Origin: Chlorobaculum sp. 24CR
GTDB lineage: Bacteria > Bacteroidota > Chlorobiia > Chlorobiales > Chlorobiaceae
Direction: 5' to 3'
Length of the DNA stretch: 64,000 nt
Assembly: GCF_004118635.1 (NCBI RefSeq)
Contig: NZ_SDGU01000009.1
Coordinates: 90,778 to 154,777, forward strand
The position numbers and the translations under genes are program-made. The notes beneath the pieces are model-generated. The model was not told the origin of the DNA and did not search any database. It was given only the letters and a program-made list of their open reading frames with translations. Of the stretch, positions 19,359 to 27,365 are shown piece by piece. The first letter of the stretch is position 1. The number at the start of each line of letters is the position of its first letter.

Positions 19359-20501
19359 ATGACAACGACCCCTGGGCAAAGCGTGACGCTTTTGCTGCTT
19401 ACCCTTTCACAACTGCCGGGCATCGGCCCGGCGAGGGCGCGCGCCCTTATCAACCGGTTCGGCCCCGGTCCCGCGCTCTTCGACGCGAACTACGAGGCGC
19501 TGCGCCAGATTCCCGGCATCGGCGAAACCATCGCCCGCGAAACCGCCGACCGGCTTGCCAGCCCGGCGTGGCGACAGAAGGCGCACCGGGCCGCCGAAGA
19601 GCAGCTCGCGCGGGCGGATCGACTCGGAGCCACGGTCGTGACGATTCTCGACCCCGCTTATCCGGCGCATCTGAAGGAGATTTACGATCCGCCGCTTTTG
19701 CTCTTCGTGCGCGGCAATACCGAAGCGCTCTCGCTGCCCTCGCTCGCCGTCGTCGGCACGCGCAAGGCCACGGCCTACGGCAAGCAGGCCACCGAATTCA
19801 TCTGCCGCGAAATGGCGGGCAACGGTTACGCGATTTTCAGTGGTCTGGCCTACGGCATCGACATGATGGCGCACCGCGCGGCGGTCGAGAGCGATGGCGT
19901 GACGGTCGCCGTGCTCGGCTGCGGCATCGACCGCATCTACACCGACCCCGCCGGACGGCTCTGGCCGCGAATCCTCGAACGCGGCGCGATCGTCTCGGAG
20001 GAGTGGATCGGCGTCAAGCCAGAACCGGGCAACTTCCCGCGCAGGAACCGCCTGATCTCCGGGCTGACGCAGGGTACGCTGATCGTCGAATCCGACATCA
20101 AGGGCGGCTCGATGATTACCGCCGCCTGCGCCCTCGAACAGAACCGCGAGGTGTTCGCCGTGCCGGGCAGCATCTTCTCCGCCGCCTCGCGCGGCGCAAA
20201 CTACCTCATCCAGCAGAACCAGGCCAAGCCGGTGCACAGCGCAGAAGACATCATCGCCGAACTCGACCCGGCCCGGAACCCCGCGCTGAACCGGCAGCCG
20301 GAAGCCGCCGAGGTGCTCGACCTCAACATCGAGGAGTCGTGCATCGTCGAAGCGCTCCAGCAGGGCGCGATGCACATCGACCTCGTCGCCGAAAAAACCG
20401 GCCTGACGATCGAGGCCCTTCTGGTGCATCTTTTCGAGCTGGAACTGAAACGGATCATCGAACAGGAACCCTGTCAGATATTCAGGAAACGCACACATTG
20501 A
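19359..20501 (+). CDS. dprA: DNA processing protein DprA
   Basis: 380 residues. DprA binds single-stranded DNA taken up in transformation and loads RecA. An N-terminal helix-hairpin-helix region (LSQLPGIGPARARALINRFG, LRQIPGIGETIARE) precedes the Rossmann-like DprA core. The core has VGTRKATAYGKQATE, IFSGLAYGIDMMAHRAA, VAVLGCGIDRIY, and the conserved FPRRNRLISGLT and GSMITAACALEQNREVFAVPG blocks. A C-terminal winged-helix-like segment (HIDLVAEKTGLTIEALLVHLFELEL) completes it. It is the last gene of the fni-prenyl synthase-dprA run. Confidence 0.95.
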   Translation: MTTTPGQSVTLLLLTLSQLPGIGPARARALINRFGPGPALFDANYEALRQIPGIGETIARETADRLASPAWRQKAHRAAEEQLARADRLGATVVTILDPAYPAHLKEIYDPPLLLFVRGNTEALSLPSLAVVGTRKATAYGKQATEFICREMAGNGYAIFSGLAYGIDMMAHRAAVESDGVTVAVLGCGIDRIYTDPAGRLWPRILERGAIVSEEWIGVKPEPGNFPRRNRLISGLTQGTLIVESDIKGGSMITAACALEQNREVFAVPGSIFSAASRGANYLIQQNQAKPVHSAEDIIAELDPARNPALNRQPEAAEVLDLNIEESCIVEALQQGAMHIDLVAEKTGLTIEALLVHLFELELKRIIEQEPCQIFRKRTH

Positions 20502-20639
20502 AGCGCATGAACCCAAACCTCCATATCGTCTGCTCGCTCCGGCTCAATTTTCTTTTCTGAAATAGCATTTTCAAAACGGAATTATTACTTTTCGGAGTAT
20601 CGATTCGATGATAAGACAAAGAACCGTACACGTTGTATC

Positions 20640-21188
20640 ATGAAAAACCAAAACACTCCGATAATGTCAGACTTCAAAGGAATTAAAAAATCAGCTTCAT
20701 TGCTTTTGTTCATGTCGCTCCTCCTCGGCATGAGCTTCTCGGCTTCGAAAGCATTCGCTGACAGCTCGCAAAAAATTGGCGTGGTCGATTACGGCAGGAT
20801 TTTCCAGATGATGCCCGAAACCAAAGCCGCCGACCAATCTCTCCAGACCATGAAAAGCCAGAGCAGCGCGGAACTTGCCAAGCTCCAGAGCGCCTTCCAG
20901 AATGCGGTTCAGGCTTATCAGAAGGGAGGCAAGCCCAATGCCGCCAAAGAGAAAGAGCTTCGCGCCCAGCAGGAGAACCTGCAGAAAACCGCCATGGAAA
21001 AACAGAGTCTGCTGGCGCAGAAAGAGCAGGCGCTCATCGCCCCTATCCGCCAGAAAATCGACACCGCCGTGGCAATGATCGCCAAAAAAGACGGATTCAG
21101 CATGATTTTTGACAAGAGCGCCCGCGTGTATGGCGATGACCAGTCAGACATCACCTACAAGGTGCTCGACCAACTGAAAATCAAGTAA
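20640..21188 (+). CDS. OmpH/Skp family periplasmic chaperone
   Basis: 182 residues. A hydrophobic signal segment (SASLLLFMSLLLGMSFSASKAFA, cleavage probably after Ala40) is followed by KIGVVDYGRIFQMMPETKAAD, the usual Skp/OmpH start. A long charged coiled coil (about 70-135) rich in Lys, Gln and Glu makes the chaperone tentacles. Skp holds unfolded outer-membrane proteins on their way to BamA. An in-frame ATG at 20664 is an alternative start. An LptC-like gene follows after 18 bp. Confidence 0.9.
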   Translation: MKNQNTPIMSDFKGIKKSASLLLFMSLLLGMSFSASKAFADSSQKIGVVDYGRIFQMMPETKAADQSLQTMKSQSSAELAKLQSAFQNAVQAYQKGGKPNAAKEKELRAQQENLQKTAMEKQSLLAQKEQALIAPIRQKIDTAVAMIAKKDGFSMIFDKSARVYGDDQSDITYKVLDQLKIK

Positions 21189-21206
21189 CCCTCTTCTGGA
21201 AGCCTC

Positions 21207-21752
21207 TTGAATTCTCGCCGGACAACCTTTTTCTTTCTGGCAATATCGTTCAGCGCCGTCGGCTGTAGCGCTCCCAAAGTGGAGCCTCGCGCGCCGACGG
21301 TGGCCGTTTCTGCGGCTGACATGCCTGCCCAGGAGAGCTGGAACGTCACCCTCATGGTTTCAAGCGACGGTAAAACCAAAACGATAGTCAGCGCCCACCA
21401 TGCCGCGGAGTACCGCCAGGGGGAGAAGCAGGAAATCCGTCTCGATGGCGGAGTCAGTGTGCAACTCATCAACAGTGACGGCGCTGCAACCCTCATGACG
21501 GCAGGCCGTGGCATCGTGCATGACAATCAGGATATCGAAGCATTCGACAACGTCGTCATCCGTTCGGCTGACAACACGGTCATTCGCACCGAATATATCA
21601 ACCGTTCCAGCCAGGAACGCATGATACGCTCCGACAAATATGTCACCATCACCAGCCCCACGCGCACCATCCGGGGGTACGGCTTTGAAAGCGACGACGC
21701 CATGAAACGGTACAAGATTTTTCATGCCAGCGGTGAATCCTTTTCTAAATAA
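21207..21752 (+). CDS. lptC: LptC-like LPS export lipoprotein
   Basis: 181 residues with a TTG start at 21207, preceded by GGAAG at suitable spacing. A short signal peptide ends in SAVGC (Cys20), a lipoprotein box. The rest has the LptC/OstA beta-jellyroll pattern: alternating hydrophobic strands with SAHHAAEYRQGEKQEIRLDGGVSVQL, LMTAGRGIVHDNQDIEAFDNVVI and IRSDKYVTITSPTRTIRGYGFESD, as in proteins passing LPS from LptB2FG to LptA. E. coli LptC is anchored by a membrane helix, whereas a lipidated form is typical of the Bacteroidota/Chlorobiota side. It follows skp, consistent with an envelope-biogenesis pair. Confidence 0.8.
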   Translation: MNSRRTTFFFLAISFSAVGCSAPKVEPRAPTVAVSAADMPAQESWNVTLMVSSDGKTKTIVSAHHAAEYRQGEKQEIRLDGGVSVQLINSDGAATLMTAGRGIVHDNQDIEAFDNVVIRSADNTVIRTEYINRSSQERMIRSDKYVTITSPTRTIRGYGFESDDAMKRYKIFHASGESFSK

Positions 21753-21773
21753 CTCGACTCTGTTTGTACCGGT

Positions 21774-22160
21774 ATGAAATTACACATGCTCAAATCCAAG
21801 ATCCACAACGCCATTGTCACCAGTGGAGACCTGGAATATGAAGGAAGCATCACCATCGACAAGGAGCTGCTCGAGATGGCCGACATGATCGCCAACGAGA
21901 AGGTACTGGTGGTCAACAACAACAACGGTGAACGATTCGAGACCTACATCATCGAGGGGACCCAGGGTCTGCGCGAAATTCAGCTTAACGGCGCAGCAGC
22001 CCGTTGCGCGCTGCCCGGCGACGAAATCATCATCATGGCTTTCGCCGAAATGGAGCCGGAAGAGGCTCGCAACTGGAAGCCGATGATCGTCATCGTTGAC
22101 CGGATGAACAACCCCAAACGCCGCCACCGGGTAGGTTCTGAAAACGAATATCTCGGCTGA
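21774..22160 (+). CDS. panD: Aspartate 1-decarboxylase
   Basis: 128 residues. This pyruvoyl enzyme makes beta-alanine from aspartate for pantothenate and CoA. The proenzyme self-cleaves between Gly24 and Ser25 in [10 protein letters not shown], and Ser25 becomes the pyruvoyl group. Conserved [33 protein letters not shown] and the MNNPKRR tail are seen. It sits 21 bp after the LptC-like gene and 30 bp before the uridyltransferase, so it probably shares their transcript. Confidence 0.96.
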   Translation: MKLHMLKSKIHNAIVTSGDLEYEGSITIDKELLEMADMIANEKVLVVNNNNGERFETYIIEGTQGLREIQLNGAAARCALPGDEIIIMAFAEMEPEEARNWKPMIVIVDRMNNPKRRHRVGSENEYLG

Positions 22161-22190
22161 AACTCCTTTAACCCCTTACAAAACAGCGTT

Positions 22191-22934
22191 ATGAGCCTTG
22201 CAATCGTCATCATGGCCGCCGGTAAAGGCACCCGAATGAAATCGGATCTTCCGAAGGTACTGCACGAAGCGAACGGCAAGCCGCTGGTAGCATATGTCAT
22301 CGAAAAATCGCAGGCGCTCGATCCCGCCAAAATCGTGCTCATCGTCGGCCATCAGGCCGGGCTGGTTCGGCAGGCAACCACCAGCTTCCCGGTCGATTAC
22401 GCCCTGCAGGAGCCACAGCTCGGCACGGGCCACGCCGTCATGCAGGCAGAACCGTTTCTGAAGGATTTCGAGGGTGAGGTGGTCATCCTGTCGGGAGACG
22501 CGCCGCTCTTCACAGCCCGCACGCTCAGGGAGCTGATCGACTTCCACCGTTCGCGGCAGGCGGTCGCCACGGTGCTGACCGCAGAGATGGACGACCCGAC
22601 AGGATACGGAAGAGTCATCAGAAACGGCGGCGGCGAGGAGGTGCTGAAAATCGTCGAGCAGAAGGACGCCACCGAAGAGGAGAAAACGGTAAGCGAAATC
22701 AACTCTGGCGTGTACGTCATCAACGCTGCCGAGCTTTTTTCCGCCCTGAACGGCATCACCGACGACAATGCGCAAAAAGAGTACTACCTCACCGACGTCT
22801 TCGGCATCTGCTTCGGTAAAGGCAAAAAGGTGTGCGCCTTCAAGGTAGCCGACCCCAACGAAATCCGAGGCATAAACACCCCCGAACAGCTCCGGGAAGC
22901 CGAACTGCTGCTCCAGGGCGAGAAGTATTTGTAA
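22191..22934 (+). CDS. GlmU-type UDP-GlcNAc pyrophosphorylase domain, no acetyltransferase half
   Basis: 247 residues, equal to the N-terminal uridyltransferase domain of GlmU. It has the nucleotide-binding MAAGKGTRMKSDLPKVLHE, QEPQLGTGHAV, VILSGDAPLF, DDPTGYGRVIRN, VEQKDATEEEK, INSGVYV, AQKEYYLTD and the final GINTPEQL. The left-handed beta-helix acetyltransferase domain (about 200 residues) of bifunctional GlmU is absent: the protein ends normally at a TAA with no further homology downstream. It should form UDP-GlcNAc from UTP and GlcNAc-1-P, or act on a related sugar-1-phosphate, for peptidoglycan and surface polymers. Confidence 0.9.
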   Translation: MSLAIVIMAAGKGTRMKSDLPKVLHEANGKPLVAYVIEKSQALDPAKIVLIVGHQAGLVRQATTSFPVDYALQEPQLGTGHAVMQAEPFLKDFEGEVVILSGDAPLFTARTLRELIDFHRSRQAVATVLTAEMDDPTGYGRVIRNGGGEEVLKIVEQKDATEEEKTVSEINSGVYVINAAELFSALNGITDDNAQKEYYLTDVFGICFGKGKKVCAFKVADPNEIRGINTPEQLREAELLLQGEKYL

Positions 22935-22944
22935 GCAGCGGACT

Positions 22945-22970
22945 AAGTGGACGAGGTGGACTGAGTGGAC
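22945..22970. repeat. Short tandem repeat, 9-bp period
   Basis: Three GTGGAC units at 22947, 22956 and 22965, each preceded by two or three purine-rich bases, just after the uridyltransferase stop. Such short direct repeats are expansion-prone; no function is apparent. Confidence 0.6.
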
Positions 22971-23001
22971 AAGCTCCAGAAAGACATTCTCCCCTCTTCA
23001 C

Positions 23002-23035
23002 CTATAGGACTTGTAAAACCTATACGACCTATTGC
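23002..23035. repeat. Copy of the ATAGGTC dispersed repeat
   Basis: Read on the minus strand it runs TGCAATAGGTCGTATAGG and ends in AAGTCCTAT, an imperfect palindrome sharing the GCAATAGGTC arm with the element at 15698-15723. It lies between two convergent genes, as does the first copy. Confidence 0.55.
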
Positions 23036-23081
23036 ACACAACCCCCGCAGAACCTCCCGGCTTCCAAACCACCTCCCAGCT

Positions 23082-24254
23082 TCAGTACAAGAACATCGGC
23101 TTGCCCATGACGCTTCTCATCTTCGGGCGGTAGCTGCGCATATCGTAAAGTTCACCGATATCGACCTGTTTGGTGTTGGCTGAAACCTCGGCGAGCGGCA
23201 GACAGGTGTATATCCCCTTCTGCAGCGCCACCATGACGCCGAAAGTCCCCTCCGCGATCAGTTCGACGGCGAGCTGCGCGAAGTTAAACCCAACCATCAG
23301 GTCAAGCGCGTCGGGAATACCCGAACGCATCAGGTAACCGAGCGGCTGGCAGATCACCTCCTGGCCGGTCAGCATCGAGATGGTTTCGCGGGTCAACTGG
23401 CCGATACCGGCAGGCTCATGGCCATCCTCGTCGTAGCGCCGACCGCAATATTCGATCATCTTGCTGCCGATCATCCGCGCCCCTTCGCTGATGGCGATCA
23501 TGGCATAACGGCTCGGATTGGCATCCTTGTCCTGAATCACGAACTCGGCAAGGGTTTCGGGGTCAAAGGGCGCTTCGGGAATGAGCGCGCGATCAACGCC
23601 CGCCAGGTAGGCGCTGACCAGGCAGGTCTCGCCGGTGCTGCGTCCGAACAGCTCGACAATGGTGATGCGCTCGTGCGAGCCGGAGCTGGTGCGGAGCTGA
23701 TGAATGTACTGGACGCTCCGGGTGACAGCGGTGCCGAAACCGATGCAGTAGTCCGATCCATAAACATCGTTGTCCATCGTTTTCGGTACGCCGATCGCCT
23801 TGACCCCTTTGCGGGAAAGATGCTCGGCGTAACCGATCGTATCGTCACCGCCAATGACGATAATGACATCGAGATCAAGCGCTTCGATACTCCGGAGCAC
23901 GTGATCGGTCAAATCGAAGTTGCCTGAGTGATGCAGGCCAGAGCGCAACAGATGCGGCGAGTTGCGGAGGAAGGCGGGAATCTCTTTCTTCTTGAGGTTG
24001 CCGGGGTTGAGCCGACTGGTATGGAGCAGGGTTCCGCCGGTGCGGTCGATTCTGCGCACAAGCTCGGAATCGAGATCGGCGATATGCTCCGTGCGGGAAG
24101 CCGGATCATCGGGATCGAAAGCCAAGAGGCCGTTCCAGCCCCGGCGGATTCCAGTCACCCGGTACCCCTTCTCGGCGCTGATCGTCACGATAGTCTTGAT
24201 GCATGCGTTGATACCGGGAGCGTCGCCACCGCCGGTCAAAACACCGATGTGCAT
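23082..24254 (-). CDS. 6-phosphofructokinase, probably pyrophosphate-dependent
   Basis: 390 residues of the PfkA family. The phosphoryl-donor loop GGGDAPG (8-14), IGGDDT (135-139) and PKTMDND (157-163) are visible. In classical ATP enzymes the second and third motifs are GGDGS and PGTIDND. Asp138 and Lys158 here are the pair that typifies PPi-dependent PFK by blocking the ATP alpha-phosphate. A reversible PPi enzyme would suit a gluconeogenic autotroph. It is monocistronic and convergent with the uridyltransferase gene. Donor specificity is inferred from two residues. Confidence 0.9.
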   Translation of the reverse strand: MHIGVLTGGGDAPGINACIKTIVTISAEKGYRVTGIRRGWNGLLAFDPDDPASRTEHIADLDSELVRRIDRTGGTLLHTSRLNPGNLKKKEIPAFLRNSPHLLRSGLHHSGNFDLTDHVLRSIEALDLDVIIVIGGDDTIGYAEHLSRKGVKAIGVPKTMDNDVYGSDYCIGFGTAVTRSVQYIHQLRTSSGSHERITIVELFGRSTGETCLVSAYLAGVDRALIPEAPFDPETLAEFVIQDKDANPSRYAMIAISEGARMIGSKMIEYCGRRYDEDGHEPAGIGQLTRETISMLTGQEVICQPLGYLMRSGIPDALDLMVGFNFAQLAVELIAEGTFGVMVALQKGIYTCLPLAEVSANTKQVDIGELYDMRSYRPKMRSVMGKPMFLY

Positions 24255-24650
24255 GGCAGTTTAAGGTCTTGAGTGAAACCATCCTGCACCATCGAAATCC
24301 AAATCGAACTCCTTACCGCAATCGAACTCCGATGAAAACAACAAAGCCAAACACCCTGTTGTTGTACTTCAGCATAAATTTCCAGCTTTACTTCAGCAGG
24401 CAAAAATCGCAATCGCCGCCGCCGGAAAAAGTTGGGCTAAAGGCCAGGGTTATCCTTTCTTATCAATAAACCCCGGACTGAAGTCCGAAGCAAGTCGTTG
24501 AGCGTGATCATCGCCGAAGTAAAAATCGGTCAAGAACAGGCAAGCTGTTCCATCAGAAAATCGATTTCGATCTGAACCATGCACCCGACAGTGTTCTTGA
24601 CTGTCACCTGAGCGTCAGGAGCGATCCGACAACTCAGGGCTGTCATGGCA
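24255..24650. other. 396-bp spacer without a recognised gene
   Basis: No coding frame with protein-like character was found on either strand. It contains a small hairpin, CGGACTGAAGTCCG (about 24474-24487), of the same general kind as the GGGCTTTAGCCC palindromes at 35043 and 35131. It must hold the pfkA promoter. Confidence 0.5.
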
Positions 24651-25145
24651 CTACTTCCGCGAGCGCCTCGTCTTTTTGACCTCGCCGCCAGCGGCAAGCT
24701 CTCGGCGGGATTCCGAGGCGATATCGCCGGCCGTGCGGGTATCGATCTTTTCAGTCGGCGACTGCAAACCGGTAGCACTCATGGAGTAAAATTCGATCAG
24801 GTTGCCGTCCGGATCCATCACGAAAAAAGCGCGGCCCTCGCGGCGATGCGCGGGCCGGGTGACAAGATGCGCACCCCGGTCGTCGAGATAAACCGCGGCC
24901 TGGTCAACCTCGGCGTCCGAGGCCAGCCTGAATCCGAAGTGATCGACACGAATGTCGCGTGCGTCGGCTGTACCCGGCGTCTCGGCCTTGACCAGCACGA
25001 GCATATCGGAATTGAGCCGGAGGTAGGAGATGTTGGCTCCGGCGCGGTGATCGACCCGGAAACCGAGAATACCGGCATAAAACTCTTCGGACAACCGCAC
25101 ATCGTTGACCCGAAGCGTGATCTGGTTAATCCCCGTCAGATTCAT
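24651..25145 (-). CDS. VOC (glyoxalase/bleomycin resistance) family protein
   Basis: 164 residues. It is a single vicinal-oxygen-chelate module pair: GINQITLRVNDVRLSEEFYAGILGF, then LRLNSDMLVLV, DHFGFRLASDAEVDQAAVYL and FFVMDPDGNLIEFYS. His and Glu residues sit at the usual metal-ligand positions (the H of DHFGF and the E of LIEFYS). A basic, low-complexity C-terminal tail follows (about 130-164, ending KKTRRSRK). The start is set at 25145 (MNLTG); a start at 25157 is possible. Either way the gene overlaps the end of rpoZ by at least 20 bp and is the last gene of the long minus-strand operon. The substrate is unknown. Confidence 0.85.
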   Translation of the reverse strand: MNLTGINQITLRVNDVRLSEEFYAGILGFRVDHRAGANISYLRLNSDMLVLVKAETPGTADARDIRVDHFGFRLASDAEVDQAAVYLDDRGAHLVTRPAHRREGRAFFVMDPDGNLIEFYSMSATGLQSPTEKIDTRTAGDIASESRRELAAGGEVKKTRRSRK

Positions 25146-25479
25146 CTTCATCCTCACTCTCCGCTACTTTCGTTTCGGTACTCTTTTCGAGAACATAATC
25201 GTACTCATGATCGAAATACTGCTCCACGGCCTGCTGGGAGGGTTTTTCGCGGCACTCGAACTCCACGCTGATGGCGATCTGTTCGGGAAACACCTTTTCC
25301 GATTCGGACTCCGAAGCGGGGTTCCGGATCATCTCCTTGTACGGAAGCAGGCGCTCTTCGAGTTCGGAGCGCTCCTCTTCGTGAATCTCCCTTGCTTTCT
25401 TCGAAATGGCTACAACGGTTTCGTAGAGATTTTCATGCGTACTTCTCAGCTTGTTCAAATCAACTGGTTTGACCGACAT
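25126..25479 (-). CDS. rpoZ: RNA polymerase omega subunit, Bacteroidota/Chlorobiota type
   Basis: 117 residues. It lacks the classical RpoZ signature, but LNKLRSTHENLYETVVAISKKAREIHEEERSELEERL matches the divergent omega of Bacteroidota and Chlorobiota (ENxYExVxIISKRAxQI). A very acidic tail follows (ESEDEDESDGD). Its position directly before gmk in transcription-order neighbours (12 bp after the gmk stop) matches the common gmk-rpoZ pairing. It assists assembly and stability of core RNA polymerase. The acidic tail is longer than in typical relatives and overlaps the VOC gene start. Confidence 0.75.
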   Translation of the reverse strand: MSVKPVDLNKLRSTHENLYETVVAISKKAREIHEEERSELEERLLPYKEMIRNPASESESEKVFPEQIAISVEFECREKPSQQAVEQYFDHEYDYVLEKSTETKVAESEDEDESDGD

Positions 25480-25491
25480 GGCAATAGTGCG

Positions 25492-26079
25492 TTATGATTG
25501 TGGAAGAAACTCGGCGATCCGCGTGGCGACCGCATTGACGGTGCGCCCAAGATCGTCGTTGACCACGACAAAATCAAATTCTCCGGCATGGGACAGCTCC
25601 ATCTCCGCCCGTTCGAGCCGCGTTTTGAGCGCCTCGGCGCTCTCGCTCTGGCGCGCCTGCAAGCGGCGGGCAAGCTCCTCCATGCTCGGGGGTTTAAGAA
25701 AAACGAGCAGCGCCCGTTCTCCGAAAATTCTTTTGAGGTTCAGCGCCCCTTTCACATCGAGATCGAAAAGCAGATTGCGGCCCGCCTCGATCGCCTCGAT
25801 GGTCTTGTCGAGCAGCGTTCCGTAGAAGTTACCGAAAAAGAATTCATGTTCGATAAAGCCGTTTTCGGCGATCTTTTTCTCGAACTCCTCGCGGGCGAGG
25901 AAGTGGTAATCGACGCCGTCACGCTCGCCGTCGCGCATCTGGCGCGTCGTGGCTGAGACCGAAAATTCGAGCGATCCGAGACGCTCCATCACGAGTTTGG
26001 CGACCGTCGATTTTCCGGTGCCCGACGGGGCCGAAAAGACGATCAGCCGACCTTGGCCAGAAACCTGTTCCGCGCTCAT
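25492..26079 (-). CDS. gmk: Guanylate kinase
   Basis: 195 residues. It phosphorylates GMP to GDP. The P-loop SAPSGTGKST is at residues 16-25. GMP-binding residues are seen in VSATTRQMRDGERDGVDYHFL (Arg and Tyr), EHEFFFGNFYGT, and the LFDLDVKGALNLKRIF Walker-B region. It lies between yicC (4 bp upstream) and rpoZ (12 bp downstream), a conserved trio. Confidence 0.96.
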   Translation of the reverse strand: MSAEQVSGQGRLIVFSAPSGTGKSTVAKLVMERLGSLEFSVSATTRQMRDGERDGVDYHFLAREEFEKKIAENGFIEHEFFFGNFYGTLLDKTIEAIEAGRNLLFDLDVKGALNLKRIFGERALLVFLKPPSMEELARRLQARQSESAEALKTRLERAEMELSHAGEFDFVVVNDDLGRTVNAVATRIAEFLPQS

Positions 26080-26083
26080 AGGC

Positions 26084-26971
26084 TTATTCGATGTTTTGAA
26101 GCTGCTCCCTGACCTTTTCGAGCTCCTCCTTGATGTGCACCACCTTCTGCGAAATATCGGCGTTCTGCGACTTTGAAGCGATGGTGTTGGCCTCGCGGAG
26201 CTGCTCCTGCAGGAGGAAATTGAGCTTGCGGCCAGAGCCGCTCGAACTGTTGTTCAGCTCTTCTATAAAAAACTTGTTGTGGCTGTTGAAGCGGATGCAC
26301 TCCTCGGTAATATCGAGCCGCTCGGCAGCCATGACAATCTCCATTTCGAGCCGATCCTTGCTGTACTCGACATCGCGCCCGGCAATGGCAGTGATTTTCG
26401 AGGCCAGCCGCTTGCGGATCGTTTCGAGATTACCGGCAGCAATCTCGCGAATATCTTTGAGTGTGCATTCGATTTCGTCGATCCTTGACCTGAAATCACC
26501 GGCAAGCTCCTCGCCCTCTTTCCGGCGCATCTCCTTGAGATGGCCGATAGCTTCGGCAAGGGCTGAACTGGCGATAGGCCAGATTTGGTCGGGGTGTTCC
26601 AGAATGGTGTGGTCAGACTCGAAAATCTCGGAAAAACGCAGAACGTGGTCGAGCGTCACCGGCGCTTCGATCTCCGCCTCCCGGCGCACGGCTTCGAGAA
26701 GAGACTTGTAGGCCCTGACTTTCGCCGGATTCACGGTCACCGGCAACTGCTCGGCCTCGTCGAGCTGAAGCTGCACGTACGCCGATATTTTGCCGCGCTG
26801 GAAAGTGGCGCGGATCAGCTCCCTGACCTCCAGCTCCCACGACAGCAACTGCCTGGGCAGCTTGACCCCGATTTCGGCAAAACGGTTGTTGACCGAGCGA
26901 AGTTCGACAAGCACCTTCATGCCTTTTTCCGAACGCTCGGCGCTGCCGTATCCGGTCATGCTTTCCAACAT
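26084..26971 (-). CDS. YicC family endoribonuclease
   Basis: 295 residues. The YicC N-terminal domain begins MLESMTGYGSAERSEKG and continues with LVELRSVNNRFAEIGVKLP. The DUF1732 C-terminal domain contains RLEMEIVMAAERLDITEECIRFNSHNKFFIEEL and GRKLNFLLQEQLREANTIASKSQNADISQKVVHIKEELEKVREQLQNIE. E. coli YicC has been described as an RNase acting on small RNAs. It lies just upstream of gmk with a 4-bp gap, the usual arrangement. Confidence 0.94.
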   Translation of the reverse strand: MLESMTGYGSAERSEKGMKVLVELRSVNNRFAEIGVKLPRQLLSWELEVRELIRATFQRGKISAYVQLQLDEAEQLPVTVNPAKVRAYKSLLEAVRREAEIEAPVTLDHVLRFSEIFESDHTILEHPDQIWPIASSALAEAIGHLKEMRRKEGEELAGDFRSRIDEIECTLKDIREIAAGNLETIRKRLASKITAIAGRDVEYSKDRLEMEIVMAAERLDITEECIRFNSHNKFFIEELNNSSSGSGRKLNFLLQEQLREANTIASKSQNADISQKVVHIKEELEKVREQLQNIE

Positions 26972-27040
26972 ACACTCACTCTGTTACATTCTTGAAGATA
27001 CCTGCGGAGAACGCTCCCCGCAGGCTCCGGAAGAGGCCGG

Positions 27041-27310
27041 TTACTTGCGCAGGTCGAGATCGGCAAGCACCTTGCGATAGCGTTCGATATCGGCATTCTT
27101 GAGGTAGTTCAGCACATGCTTGCGCTTGCCGACCAGCATCAACAGGCCGCGGCGTGAATGTTTGTCTTTGGGATGCTGCTGAAGATGACCGGTCAGATCG
27201 GCGATCCTGCGGCTGAACAGGGCAACCTGCACCTCCGCTTTTCCGGTATCCGTCGCAGAAGCACCAAACTTCGTGATAATCTCGGCTTTGTGTTCTTTTG
27301 TCAGACCCAT
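27041..27310 (-). CDS. rpsO: 30S ribosomal protein S15
   Basis: 89 residues. It begins MGLTKEHKAEIITKFG (start at 27310; the longer frame lacks homology). It has the 16S-binding segment LTGHLQQHPKDKHSRRGLLMLVGKRKHVLNYLK that is almost invariant in the family. It follows ribF by 55 bp. A strong GC hairpin without a T-tract lies just after its stop (27000-27025) and may be a processing or partial termination point before yicC. No pnp follows, unlike E. coli. Confidence 0.97.
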   Translation of the reverse strand: MGLTKEHKAEIITKFGASATDTGKAEVQVALFSRRIADLTGHLQQHPKDKHSRRGLLMLVGKRKHVLNYLKNADIERYRKVLADLDLRK

Positions 27311-27365
27311 GATGTTTTCTGTGTGATGTGTTATAACGAAATAAAAAACGGCCCTTAATATAACA

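Noticed and set aside
27000..27025. A terminator after rpsO
   Set aside because: A strong GC hairpin is present, but no T-tract follows on the minus strand and transcription probably continues into yicC.
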